This document shows positions 15,565-21,821 of a stretch of DNA of 25,174 nucleotides, one piece after another. Location of the stretch: the NCBI GenBank assembly GCA_900757485.1, contig CAAEOA010000269.1, positions 1 through 25,174 on the forward strand, in the 5' to 3' direction. This DNA comes from Oscillospiraceae bacterium. Lineage in GTDB: Bacteria > Bacillota > Clostridia > Oscillospirales > Ruminococcaceae. The translations under genes were made by a program, and so were the position numbers. How positions within the stretch are numbered: position 1 is the stretch's first letter; the number at the start of each line of letters is the position of its first letter. Under the pieces are notes generated by a model. That model did not search any database, had not been told where the DNA came from, and saw nothing but the letters and a program-made list of their open reading frames with translations.

Positions 15565-16014
15565 ATGTCACGGGGTTTAAAAACGATTTCTCAGGGAATA
15601 TCCCTGTTTACCATAGGCGGCATCGGTTATGTTATCATCGAAAACATTTGGCGCGGATATTCTCATATTACGATGTTTTTTGCAGGCGGCCTGTCCTTTC
15701 TATGCATAGAAATTATGGATGTACGGCTCGGAAAAAGCGTAAATACTTTTGGAAAATGTATTCTGGGCTCTACCATAATTACAACCATTGAATTTGTATT
15801 CGGATGTGTCTTCAATCTATATTATAAAATGAATGTTTGGGATTATTCTCATCTTCCCTTTAACTTATTCGGTCAAATCTCTTTGGTATTCAGTTCTCTG
15901 TGGTGTCTGCTCACCTACCCGGTATTATACCTCGGCAAAAGCATTCGCCGCGGTCTGTTTAAAGAAGGCAAAAAAAGACTTGCCTCGCCGGAATATCACA
16001 CATTGCAAATGTAA
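15565..16014 (+). CDS. CmpB-like putative ABC-transporter type IV membrane protein
   Basis: A 149-residue integral membrane protein of the family catalogued as putative ABC-transporter type IV (CmpB-like). There are four hydrophobic segments and the hallmark NVWDYSHLPFNLFGQISL followed by LWCLLTYPVLYL. No ATPase partner is nearby and the transport role is not demonstrated. ATG 15565 is chosen: longer in-frame versions starting at 15442 would translate through the long hairpin and have no family sequence before MSRGLKT. The only SD-like sequence is the GGGGG of that hairpin, about 11 nt upstream. Confidence 0.82.
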   Translation: MSRGLKTISQGISLFTIGGIGYVIIENIWRGYSHITMFFAGGLSFLCIEIMDVRLGKSVNTFGKCILGSTIITTIEFVFGCVFNLYYKMNVWDYSHLPFNLFGQISLVFSSLWCLLTYPVLYLGKSIRRGLFKEGKKRLASPEYHTLQM

Positions 16015-16039
16015 TCAGAGTCGGTACCAACCAAAATTC

Positions 16040-16105
16040 CGCATAACAAGCTTGCTCCTTTCATATGATTAAAACAAGAAGGAAAGGAGCGGTATAAGTT
16101 ATGCG
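16040..16105 (+). promoter_or_regulatory. Hairpin enclosing SD and start codon of the PdaB-like gene
   Basis: GCTCCTTTC (16054-16062) pairs perfectly over 9 bp with GAAAGGAGC (16082-16090), which contains the SD. Outside, CGCATAAC (16040-16047) pairs over 8 bp with GTTATGCG (16098-16105), which contains the ATG at 16101. A 6 x 7 nt internal loop separates the two stems. Both initiation signals are thus in stems. Confidence 0.7.
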
Positions 16106-16868
16106 CATTTTTATTATGTCCAAAAAACAGCTGTTGATTTCCGTTTCTGTGGGTATCATTGCAATCGCTTTCATCATCGGTTCGGAAATATGGTCTAAGC
16201 AAACTGCTCCCGCATCTGTGCAACCCAAAAAATTACCGATATATTGCGTAAAGACCGAAGAAAAGCAAATCGCGCTGACCTTTGACGCCGCCTGGGGAAA
16301 TTCTGACACCGATCAATTAATAAACATTTTAAAAAAGCATCATGCCAAAGCTACTTTCTTTACAACCGGAGAATGGGTTGACAAATACCCGGATGATGTA
16401 AAAAAACTCTATCAAGCCGGACATGATATCCAAAATCATTCTGACAAGCACCCGCATGTGGCGGATATCAGCGCGGACAAATTAAAAAAAGACACCTTGT
16501 CCTGTGACGATAAAATCGAAAAACTGATCGGGAAACGTCCGACTCTTTATCGTGCCCCATACGGAGAATATGATAACGATATGATGGCTGTTTTTGAAAA
16601 CGAGCTGAAACATTTCGTCATACAGTGGGATGTTGACAGCAGGGATTGGAAACGGCCGACTGTCGAAAAAATGGTAGAATCGGTTACCAAATCAGTAAAG
16701 CCCGGCAGCATTTTGCTTTTTCATAATGATTTGGAAAACACGCCGACAGCATTGGACTCTATTTTGACACAATTGGATAAAGAAAGCTATCAATATATTT
16801 TGGTAAGCGAACTCATTTTAAAAGATCATTACATGATAGACAATAACGGTATGCAAATAAAAAAGTAA
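16101..16868 (+). CDS. Polysaccharide deacetylase family protein (PdaB-like)
   Basis: A 255-residue membrane-anchored NodB-homology protein (carbohydrate esterase 4). The anchor is at about residues 9-27. Motif 1 reads LTFDAAWGNSDT (Asp62) in place of the usual TFDDG, a form seen in Clostridia PdaB-like sporulation proteins. Motif 2 is HSDKH (His113, His117), followed by PTLYRAPYGEYD as motif 3 near residue 150 and the C-terminal ILLFHNDL. The replacement of the second Asp of TFDD by Ala may alter metal binding. AAAGGAG precedes ATG 16101, within a strong hairpin. A role in spore or cell-wall peptidoglycan is inferred from the family; no sporulation gene is beside it. Confidence 0.88.
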   Translation: MRIFIMSKKQLLISVSVGIIAIAFIIGSEIWSKQTAPASVQPKKLPIYCVKTEEKQIALTFDAAWGNSDTDQLINILKKHHAKATFFTTGEWVDKYPDDVKKLYQAGHDIQNHSDKHPHVADISADKLKKDTLSCDDKIEKLIGKRPTLYRAPYGEYDNDMMAVFENELKHFVIQWDVDSRDWKRPTVEKMVESVTKSVKPGSILLFHNDLENTPTALDSILTQLDKESYQYILVSELILKDHYMIDNNGMQIKK

Positions 16869-16908
16869 CCTGTCGAAAAAATGACTTTTTGGTTGAATGG
16901 TAGAACGC

Positions 16909-17110
16909 TTTATGCTATAATAACCTCAAAAGCACGTTGCGCTTTTGAATTTTTCATTCATTTCAATTTGAGTGGGCTTTGCACGGTTTCGGCTGTGCCG
17001 AAATGCCGCCGATCTTTTTTGCAGCAAGAGCAACAGCCTAGCGCCGTAGGTGCAACACACAAAACGGCGCTAATGCTCAGCTTCGCTGCGCCGGTGGTTT
17101 ATGTTATAGC
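16909..17110 (-). repeat. Dispersed palindromic repeat, copy C (inverted, expanded)
   Basis: Read on the minus strand it begins GCTATAACATAAACCACC, then GGCGCAGCGAAGC, matching copy B, and it ends with a TCAAAAGC hairpin (16926-16948) followed by TTATTATAGCATAAA. In between about 110 bp are extra, with perfect hairpins at 16987-17003 (TTTCGGC, loop TGT) and 17039-17072 (TAGCGCCGT, 16-nt loop). It fills most of the 264-bp gap upstream of the alpha/beta hydrolase. Confidence 0.75.
17082..17110 (+). promoter_or_regulatory. Candidate promoter at the border of repeat C
   Basis: TTCGCT (17082-17087), 17 bp, then TGT-TATAGC (17105-17110) points at the hydrolase, whose ATG is 22 bp further on. This repeats the arrangement at copies A and B, but both hexamers are imperfect. 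Confidence 0.3.
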
Positions 17111-17132
17111 TTATTTAAAAGGAGTTGGTACG

Positions 17133-17846
17133 ATGGAGCATTTAATTACATATGAAAATCTCAGATGTTTTACCTACTCAAATGATAAAATATGCAAACT
17201 GCCTATCAAGGGAATAGCTGTTTCATTTTTTGGATTAGGCGGAGCTCAAATGTTTGATGAAGATACGGAGGAAGGAAAGTGTTTTGCCGAAAAAGGAATC
17301 ATCTATATCATGCCTTATAATAATCCATGGGCATGGATGAATCAGCAGGCGGTAAAATATACCGACGAAATTATTGATGTTTTAATAAAACAGTATCATT
17401 TATCAAATGATATCCCGATCGTTTCTACGGGCGGAAGTATGGGTGGACAGTCGGCGTTGGTGTACACCGCATTATCCAAGCGCACACCTGTTGCTTGTGT
17501 TGCAAATTGCCCTGTGTGTGATCTTGTTTTTCACTTTACAGAACGTCCTGATTTGCCGCGAACGCTATACAGCGCTTTCTACCATGAAGATGGTTCATTG
17601 GAAAAGGCTTTGGAGTCAGCTTCTCCTATTCACATGGTAGAAAGAATGCCTGATGTCAATTATTACATATTCCATTGTGAGTGTGACAAAGCAGTTAATA
17701 AAGAAAAACATTCAGATGTTTTAATCAACAAAATGAAGAACCGGTTTAAAGTTGTTTACCACATTGTCCCTGATCGAGATCACTGCGATTTAACTGAGGA
17801 TATGCGAAAACGATATAACGAATATATTTATAACAGTATTTTATAA
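17133..17846 (+). CDS. Alpha/beta hydrolase, prolyl-oligopeptidase-like
   Basis: A 237-residue alpha/beta-hydrolase fold protein. The nucleophile elbow STGGSMGGQSAL carries Ser102. A late Asp in HCECDKAVN (about residue 191) and a His in DRDHCDL near residue 214 would complete the triad. The oxyanion region may be FFGLGGAQM near residue 35. No signal peptide is visible, so it is probably cytoplasmic. AAAAGGAG precedes ATG 17133; upstream in-frame codons run through repeat C and are discarded. It looks richer in A/T-ending codons than its neighbours by eye, which with the adjacent repeat may hint at later arrival. The substrate is unknown; an esterase or peptidase are the options. Confidence 0.8.
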   Translation: MEHLITYENLRCFTYSNDKICKLPIKGIAVSFFGLGGAQMFDEDTEEGKCFAEKGIIYIMPYNNPWAWMNQQAVKYTDEIIDVLIKQYHLSNDIPIVSTGGSMGGQSALVYTALSKRTPVACVANCPVCDLVFHFTERPDLPRTLYSAFYHEDGSLEKALESASPIHMVERMPDVNYYIFHCECDKAVNKEKHSDVLINKMKNRFKVVYHIVPDRDHCDLTEDMRKRYNEYIYNSIL

Positions 17847-17873
17847 AGAAAAAGATGCGCCACATCCTTTTCT
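17847..17873 (+). terminator. Possible terminator after the hydrolase gene
   Basis: AGAAAAAGATG (17847-17857) pairs with CATCCTTTTCT (17863-17873) with one mismatch around CGCCA, and a pyrimidine-rich TTCTCTGCTTC follows. The T-tract is interrupted, so this is a weak call. Nothing else is evident in 17874-17977 apart from the SD of the next gene. Confidence 0.4.
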
Positions 17874-17977
17874 TTCTCTGCTTCTATGCTGTTCGGCAAT
17901 AACGGAAGCTGAAATCTTAAGCAAACACTTCTGCTTATTCAAAACGCACATGAGTTAAGAAAGGAACCGTTATAAAA

Positions 17978-19006
17978 ATGGAAGAAAAAAAAACACCGTT
18001 GACCGCTAAAATCACGATTGTCGTTTTAGCCATAAGTTGTATCTTGCTTGCCGCTGCCCTTGCCATTCTGTACTTATCAACCAGATTGGATAAAAACAAG
18101 TCAGTTGCCGCCATTGCGCAGCTGGAAACAAATTTAGATGAAAAACAAAGCATTATTGACAATGAAACCATCTCTATTGAAACTTTCAAAAATCACGCAC
18201 AGCAATACGGCGCAAGTATCCCTTTTCTGCAAAGTTTTTTTGATGACGTAATTGTCTATAAAAACAAACAAGGTATCGTTTATCAACCGATTGACGACAG
18301 CCTTCCAAAAAATACATATGATTTCAGCAAACTCACCTATAAAAACAGTCAAATTCAATACGATGACAACAGCGGTGTCGTAGGATTGAAAGGAATCGAT
18401 GTTTCCAAATATCAGAAAAGCATTAATTGGCAGGCAGTCAAAGAAGACGGCGTTTCTTATGCGTTTATCCGCGCAGGGCACCGGGGATATGCCGAAACAG
18501 GACAAATTGCGCAGGATCCCTATCTGATTGCCAATTTAGCCGGCGCATCCAAAGCCGGTGTGGATGTCGGCGTATACTTTTTCTCCCAGGCCATTACCAA
18601 AGAGGAAGCCGTTGAAGAGGCAGATTTTGTTTTAAACGCAGTAAAAGGACATGCCATTCGGTATCCAATCGTCTTTGACATGGAAGAAATCGCCATAGAA
18701 GGTGCGCGAACAGCCAATCTTACCGCTGCGCAAATCACCGATTTAACCATTGCCTTTTGCGAACGAATCAAATCTGCCGGATATACCCCGATGATTTATG
18801 GCAATGTGAAATGGATGATGGAGCATGTAGAATTATCCAGACTGACCGCATATCAAAAATGGTTTGCACAATATTATAATAAACCGTTTTTCCCCTATGA
18901 GTTTCAAATATGGCAGTATACCAACAAAGGCAAGGTCAACGGTATTACAGGCGAAGTGGATCTGAATTTATGCTTTGTAAATTACAATGATCTTCCTGTC
19001 CAATAA
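17978..19006 (+). CDS. Membrane-anchored GH25 lysozyme-type glycosidase
   Basis: A 342-residue protein with an N-terminal membrane anchor (about residues 12-34), a short coiled-coil-like linker (AAIAQLETNLDEKQSI) and a C-terminal glycoside hydrolase family 25 domain from about residue 138. GH25 muramidases cleave the MurNAc-GlcNAc bond of peptidoglycan. GIDVSKYQKSINW gives Asp141, and PIVFDMEE supplies the catalytic Asp234/Glu236 pair. QIWQYTNKGKVNGI and the final EVDLNLCF are typical end blocks. AAAGGA precedes the ATG with 12-nt spacing. Being anchored outside the membrane, it probably acts on the cell's own wall. Confidence 0.93.
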   Translation: MEEKKTPLTAKITIVVLAISCILLAAALAILYLSTRLDKNKSVAAIAQLETNLDEKQSIIDNETISIETFKNHAQQYGASIPFLQSFFDDVIVYKNKQGIVYQPIDDSLPKNTYDFSKLTYKNSQIQYDDNSGVVGLKGIDVSKYQKSINWQAVKEDGVSYAFIRAGHRGYAETGQIAQDPYLIANLAGASKAGVDVGVYFFSQAITKEEAVEEADFVLNAVKGHAIRYPIVFDMEEIAIEGARTANLTAAQITDLTIAFCERIKSAGYTPMIYGNVKWMMEHVELSRLTAYQKWFAQYYNKPFFPYEFQIWQYTNKGKVNGITGEVDLNLCFVNYNDLPVQ

Positions 19007-19045
19007 AATATTTTAATAAAGACAAAATGAAGAGGAGAAATATTT

Positions 19046-19726
19046 ATGCAATATCAAATCGTAGGAGAACCCCTGTCCGCTGTCATCTGTAATGTGGAAG
19101 CCGGTGAATCCCTAATTACTGAGCGTGGCTCGATGAGTTGGATGACGCCGAACATGCAGATGGAAACCACTTCAAACGGTGGTTTCGGGAAAGCCATCGG
19201 ACGAATGTTTGCCGGAGAAGCGCTATTCCAAAACCGTTATACCGCACAGGGTGGTCCCGGGCAAATCACCTTTGCCTCCAGCTTTCCCGGATCTATCAAA
19301 GTATTTAATATCTCTCCCGGTAACGAAATGGTTGTGCAAAAAAGCGGATTTTTAGCCAGCGAAGCCGGCGTGGAATTATCGGTGTTTTTTCAGAAAAAAT
19401 TAGGATCCGGATTTTTCGGCGGAGAAGGTTTTATCATGCAAAAGCTGTCTGGAAACGGTACCGCTTTTGTGGAAATAGATGGTTATGCTTGTGAATACGA
19501 ATTGGCAGCCGGTCAATCCATGGTGGTAGACACCGGATATTTAGCTGCCATGACTGCTTCCTGCTCTATCGAAATTGTATCGGTACCCGGTCTGAAAAAC
19601 AAACTTTTGGGCGGAGAAGGATTCTTTAACACTGTGGTAAAAGGTCCCGGGCGGATTATTTTACAAACAATGCCGATCAGTGCTGTTGCCGGCGCTCTCA
19701 GCGTCTTTTTCCCGAGTTCTAAGTAA
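19046..19726 (+). CDS. TIGR00266/AIM24 family protein
   Basis: A 226-residue protein of the TIGR00266/AIM24 family, a glycine-rich beta-barrel-like fold of unknown function. Typical blocks are AGESLITERGSMSWM, FQNRYTAQGGPGQITFA, LGSGFFGGEGFIMQKL and VVDTGYLAAM. No membrane segment or catalytic motif is visible. GAGGAG is about 10 nt before the ATG. It is followed by a strong bidirectional terminator that separates it from the opposite-strand hsp20. Confidence 0.92.
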   Translation: MQYQIVGEPLSAVICNVEAGESLITERGSMSWMTPNMQMETTSNGGFGKAIGRMFAGEALFQNRYTAQGGPGQITFASSFPGSIKVFNISPGNEMVVQKSGFLASEAGVELSVFFQKKLGSGFFGGEGFIMQKLSGNGTAFVEIDGYACEYELAAGQSMVVDTGYLAAMTASCSIEIVSVPGLKNKLLGGEGFFNTVVKGPGRIILQTMPISAVAGALSVFFPSSK

Positions 19727-19742
19727 ATTGATGCCTGCAAAT

Positions 19743-19780
19743 AAAAAACCAACCCGCCCATTAGGGCGGGTTGGTTTTTT
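19743..19780. terminator. Bidirectional Rho-independent terminator
   Basis: CCAACCCGCCC (19749-19759) pairs with GGGCGGGTTGG (19764-19774) around ATTA, flanked by six A on the left and six T on the right. It serves the converging TIGR00266 and hsp20 genes. Confidence 0.96.
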
Positions 19781-19863
19781 ATTGCTTCTCCATATGCTCT
19801 GCTGAGCGAATCAGCCGCATTTGCTGTTGAAGTCATGAATAACGTTGTAACAACGCAACCTCT

Positions 19864-20319
19864 TTACTCAATTTCCAAATGCCGTCCGGTATCTGCCGGT
19901 GTTTCTTTTTTCGGCAATGTCAATTTCAAAACACCTTGATCATATTTTGCTTTGATCGCGTTCTCATCTACGCCGGAAATATCAAATTGCCTGCAATAAG
20001 AGCCGTATGAGCGTTCACAGCGCACATATTTATTTTTTTTATCTTTTTCTTCATGCTCGGAATGACGCTCCGCGCGAATGGTCAGAATATTGTTACCGAT
20101 ATCCAACTTGATATCCTTTTTGTCAAACCCCGGCAAATCTGCCTCCAGAACGTATTCTTTATCATTATCTACAATATCGGTTTTAAATTCCGACAGCATT
20201 CCGTTTTCAAAAGACAAAAACGGAAAATCAAAAAATTCTTTTTCAAAATTCTGCATTTCACGGAAAGGATCATAACCTTCCATTGCATGTCTACGATTAT
20301 AAGGTCTTAAGTCAAACAT
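19864..20319 (-). CDS. Hsp20/alpha-crystallin small heat shock protein
   Basis: A 151-residue small heat shock protein, an ATP-independent holdase that keeps unfolding proteins soluble. The alpha-crystallin domain runs from about residue 46 (FKTDIVDNDKEYVLEADLPG) to the end. It contains the conserved GFDKKDIKLDIGNNILTI and the closing KYDQGVLKLTLPKK (normally A-x-x-x-n-G-v-L). The ATG at 20319 has GGGGG about 8 nt upstream. A CIRCE operator lies about 220 bp upstream, which suggests HrcA control. Confidence 0.96.
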   Translation of the reverse strand: MFDLRPYNRRHAMEGYDPFREMQNFEKEFFDFPFLSFENGMLSEFKTDIVDNDKEYVLEADLPGFDKKDIKLDIGNNILTIRAERHSEHEEKDKKNKYVRCERSYGSYCRQFDISGVDENAIKAKYDQGVLKLTLPKKETPADTGRHLEIE

Positions 20320-20540
20320 ATAAATTACCCCCGATTACATAATTTTATTTTATAATATTATATATAATCCGGCTGCATTTTATCGCGTTCGATTAGGATT
20401 ATTGAGGTCATCGGACGTCTATGATCTCCACATTTTTACCACCCTCTGTTTTATCTGTTGATCTTTTTCCTTTCAACACTTATTATTTTAATCACCAATT
20501 ACTATTTTTGTGTTATATCTTTTTTAAAAAAATATTAAAT

Positions 20541-20567
20541 TTAGCACTCTCTATATGAGAGTGCTAA
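20541..20567 (-). promoter_or_regulatory. CIRCE operator (HrcA binding site)
   Basis: TTAGCACTC-N9-GAGTGCTAA is a perfect match to the CIRCE inverted repeat. The only gene downstream of it in the intergenic gap is hsp20 on the minus strand; the SDR gene ends at 20612. A candidate hsp20 promoter (TTGAAA 20476-20471, 17 bp, TAAAAC 20453-20448) lies between CIRCE and the gene but is weak. The rest of 20320-20611 is A+T-rich and holds nothing else I can name. Confidence 0.95.
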
Positions 20568-20611
20568 ATCGAAAAATTGCTTTCACACGGTTTCCTAACC
20601 AAGAATCCAAT

Positions 20612-21328
20612 CTATTCATTATTTCGGTGATGCAGTTCCCAACCAAAATCTCCGTGATAAATCATCTGCTTTGTCATGCCACCATCGACGCAAATATTTT
20701 CTCCGGTGATAAATCCGGCTTTGTCCGAACAAAGAAATAAGACTGCGTTTGCAATGTCAAGCGGGTTGCCTACCCTTCCGACAGGATGTTGCATTGCGTC
20801 CGCTCCGCAATATTCGGCAGACTCCGTATCGATCCATCCCGGAGAAACCGAATTTACCCGCACCTCTCCCGAAAGGCTGACCGCCAATGCGTGAGTCAAC
20901 GCCGCTATACCGCCTTTCGCAGCCGTATAACTCTCTGTGTTGGGCTGACTCATTCTATCGCGGGAAGAAGAAATATTAACGATACATCCTCCCGCTGCAA
21001 AATGACTGCGGAACAATTTAGCCAGCACATAGGGAGCACTCACACCAACCCGAAGCGCATAATTGAAATCATCAAAGGAACAGTTATTGATTCCGCCTTT
21101 GGACAGCATTGCATTATTGATTAAAAAATCGATATGACCGTAATCGGCAATTACCTTTTGCTGAAATGCAAAAAGTACGCTCTCTTCGGCAATATCACCG
21201 GTAAAATAATCGTTTGGAATCTGATCAATGATACATACAACAGCTCCGTTTTTCCGAAACTCTTCCGCAATTGTTTTACCGATTCCCCTTGCACCGCCGG
21301 TAATAACAGCAACTTTATTCTGAAACAT
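20612..21328 (-). CDS. Short-chain dehydrogenase/reductase
   Basis: A 238-residue classical SDR oxidoreductase. The nucleotide-binding motif is TGGARGIGKTIAEEF near the N-terminus, INNAMLS corresponds to the NNAG block, and the catalytic Ser (NISSS) and YTAAK follow. The C-terminal GFITGENICVDGGMT is typical of FabG-like members. An acidic Asp after the second strand (CIIDQIP) suggests preference for NAD. The ATG at 21328 is chosen since AGGAG is 7-8 nt upstream; an in-frame ATG 24 bp earlier would precede this SD. Substrate unknown. No operon partner is obvious. Confidence 0.93.
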   Translation of the reverse strand: MFQNKVAVITGGARGIGKTIAEEFRKNGAVVCIIDQIPNDYFTGDIAEESVLFAFQQKVIADYGHIDFLINNAMLSKGGINNCSFDDFNYALRVGVSAPYVLAKLFRSHFAAGGCIVNISSSRDRMSQPNTESYTAAKGGIAALTHALAVSLSGEVRVNSVSPGWIDTESAEYCGADAMQHPVGRVGNPLDIANAVLFLCSDKAGFITGENICVDGGMTKQMIYHGDFGWELHHRNNE

Positions 21329-21454
21329 CTTTTTTCTCCTACTTTTAATCAATATATGATATTATCATCCACCCATACATTTTGCTCTAACAGCTGTCGC
21401 CGTTTATGAGTGATTTATTGGGCATGAAAACAGGCTCTTTATCCACCCTATTAC

Positions 21455-21492
21455 AAAAAAGCAGGTCACTCTGATTCGTGACCTGCTTTTTT
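21455..21492. terminator. Bidirectional Rho-independent terminator
   Basis: GCAGGTCAC (21461-21469) pairs with GTGACCTGC (21478-21486), with six A before and six T after. On the minus strand it would end transcripts coming from DUF1846 through the six-hairpin element. Nothing else is recognised in 21329-21454. Confidence 0.93.
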
Positions 21493-21554
21493 ACCGTGCT
21501 GCACGTCAATGCGCACCAATAAAACAAAATAGTATTTTTTATGAATGTGAAAAT

Positions 21555-21821
21555 TATTTAATGCCTGCTGAACAACCGAAAATCGGCATAAGCAAGCCAA
21601 ATGTACATGTTTTTCGGTGGTTCAAGTGCAAGGGCTTTACGCTTTTTTGAATAAAACCCTTGCACCTACAAAATGAGCGAACCCCGCTCGTTTTGTAGGG
21701 CAGGCGGCAATCAATGGGAGCTGAACGCCAAAATATCCTGTTTTGGCGGCATAGAATGAATAAATGATTCATTCTATGCTAACCACGAACGCATTGGCGG
21801 TTATTCAGCAGACATTATTTA
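21555..21821 (-). repeat. 267-bp six-hairpin element, copy 2, at the DUF1846 stop codon
   Basis: Terminal inverted repeats at 21555-21575 and 21801-21821 (17 of 21 identical, both with CTGCTGAA) enclose hairpins that, in minus-strand order, are: a weak AACC/GGTT stem (21802-21781), 21779-21749 (13 bp, loop 5), 21748-21726 (8 bp), a 27-nt spacer starting TTCAG, 21698-21666 (14 bp, one G-T), 21665-21626 (GTGCAAGGG, 9 bp) and 21624-21569 (14 bp, one mismatch). It includes the DUF1846 stop codon (21815-21817). It has no plausible gene. It is colinear with the copy at 6333-6600 when read on the minus strand. Confidence 0.85.

Noticed and set aside
16881..17132. N-terminal extension of the alpha/beta hydrolase
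   Set aside because: The 84 upstream codons are repeat C; ATG 17133 has a strong SD and starts the fold naturally.
20508..20519. Further copy of the TTATAACACAAA border near hsp20
   Set aside because: Only about 11 A+T-rich bases match, with no core or palindrome next to it, so chance is the simpler explanation.
21353..21454. Small gene between the SDR gene and the terminator
   Set aside because: The only open frames are short, antisense or lack an SD; no support was found.
21555..21821. Integron attC site or insertion sequence remnant
   Set aside because: The element has terminal inverted repeats but no transposase remnant, no attC-type RYYYAAC/GTTRRRY core and several independent hairpins, so neither class fits.
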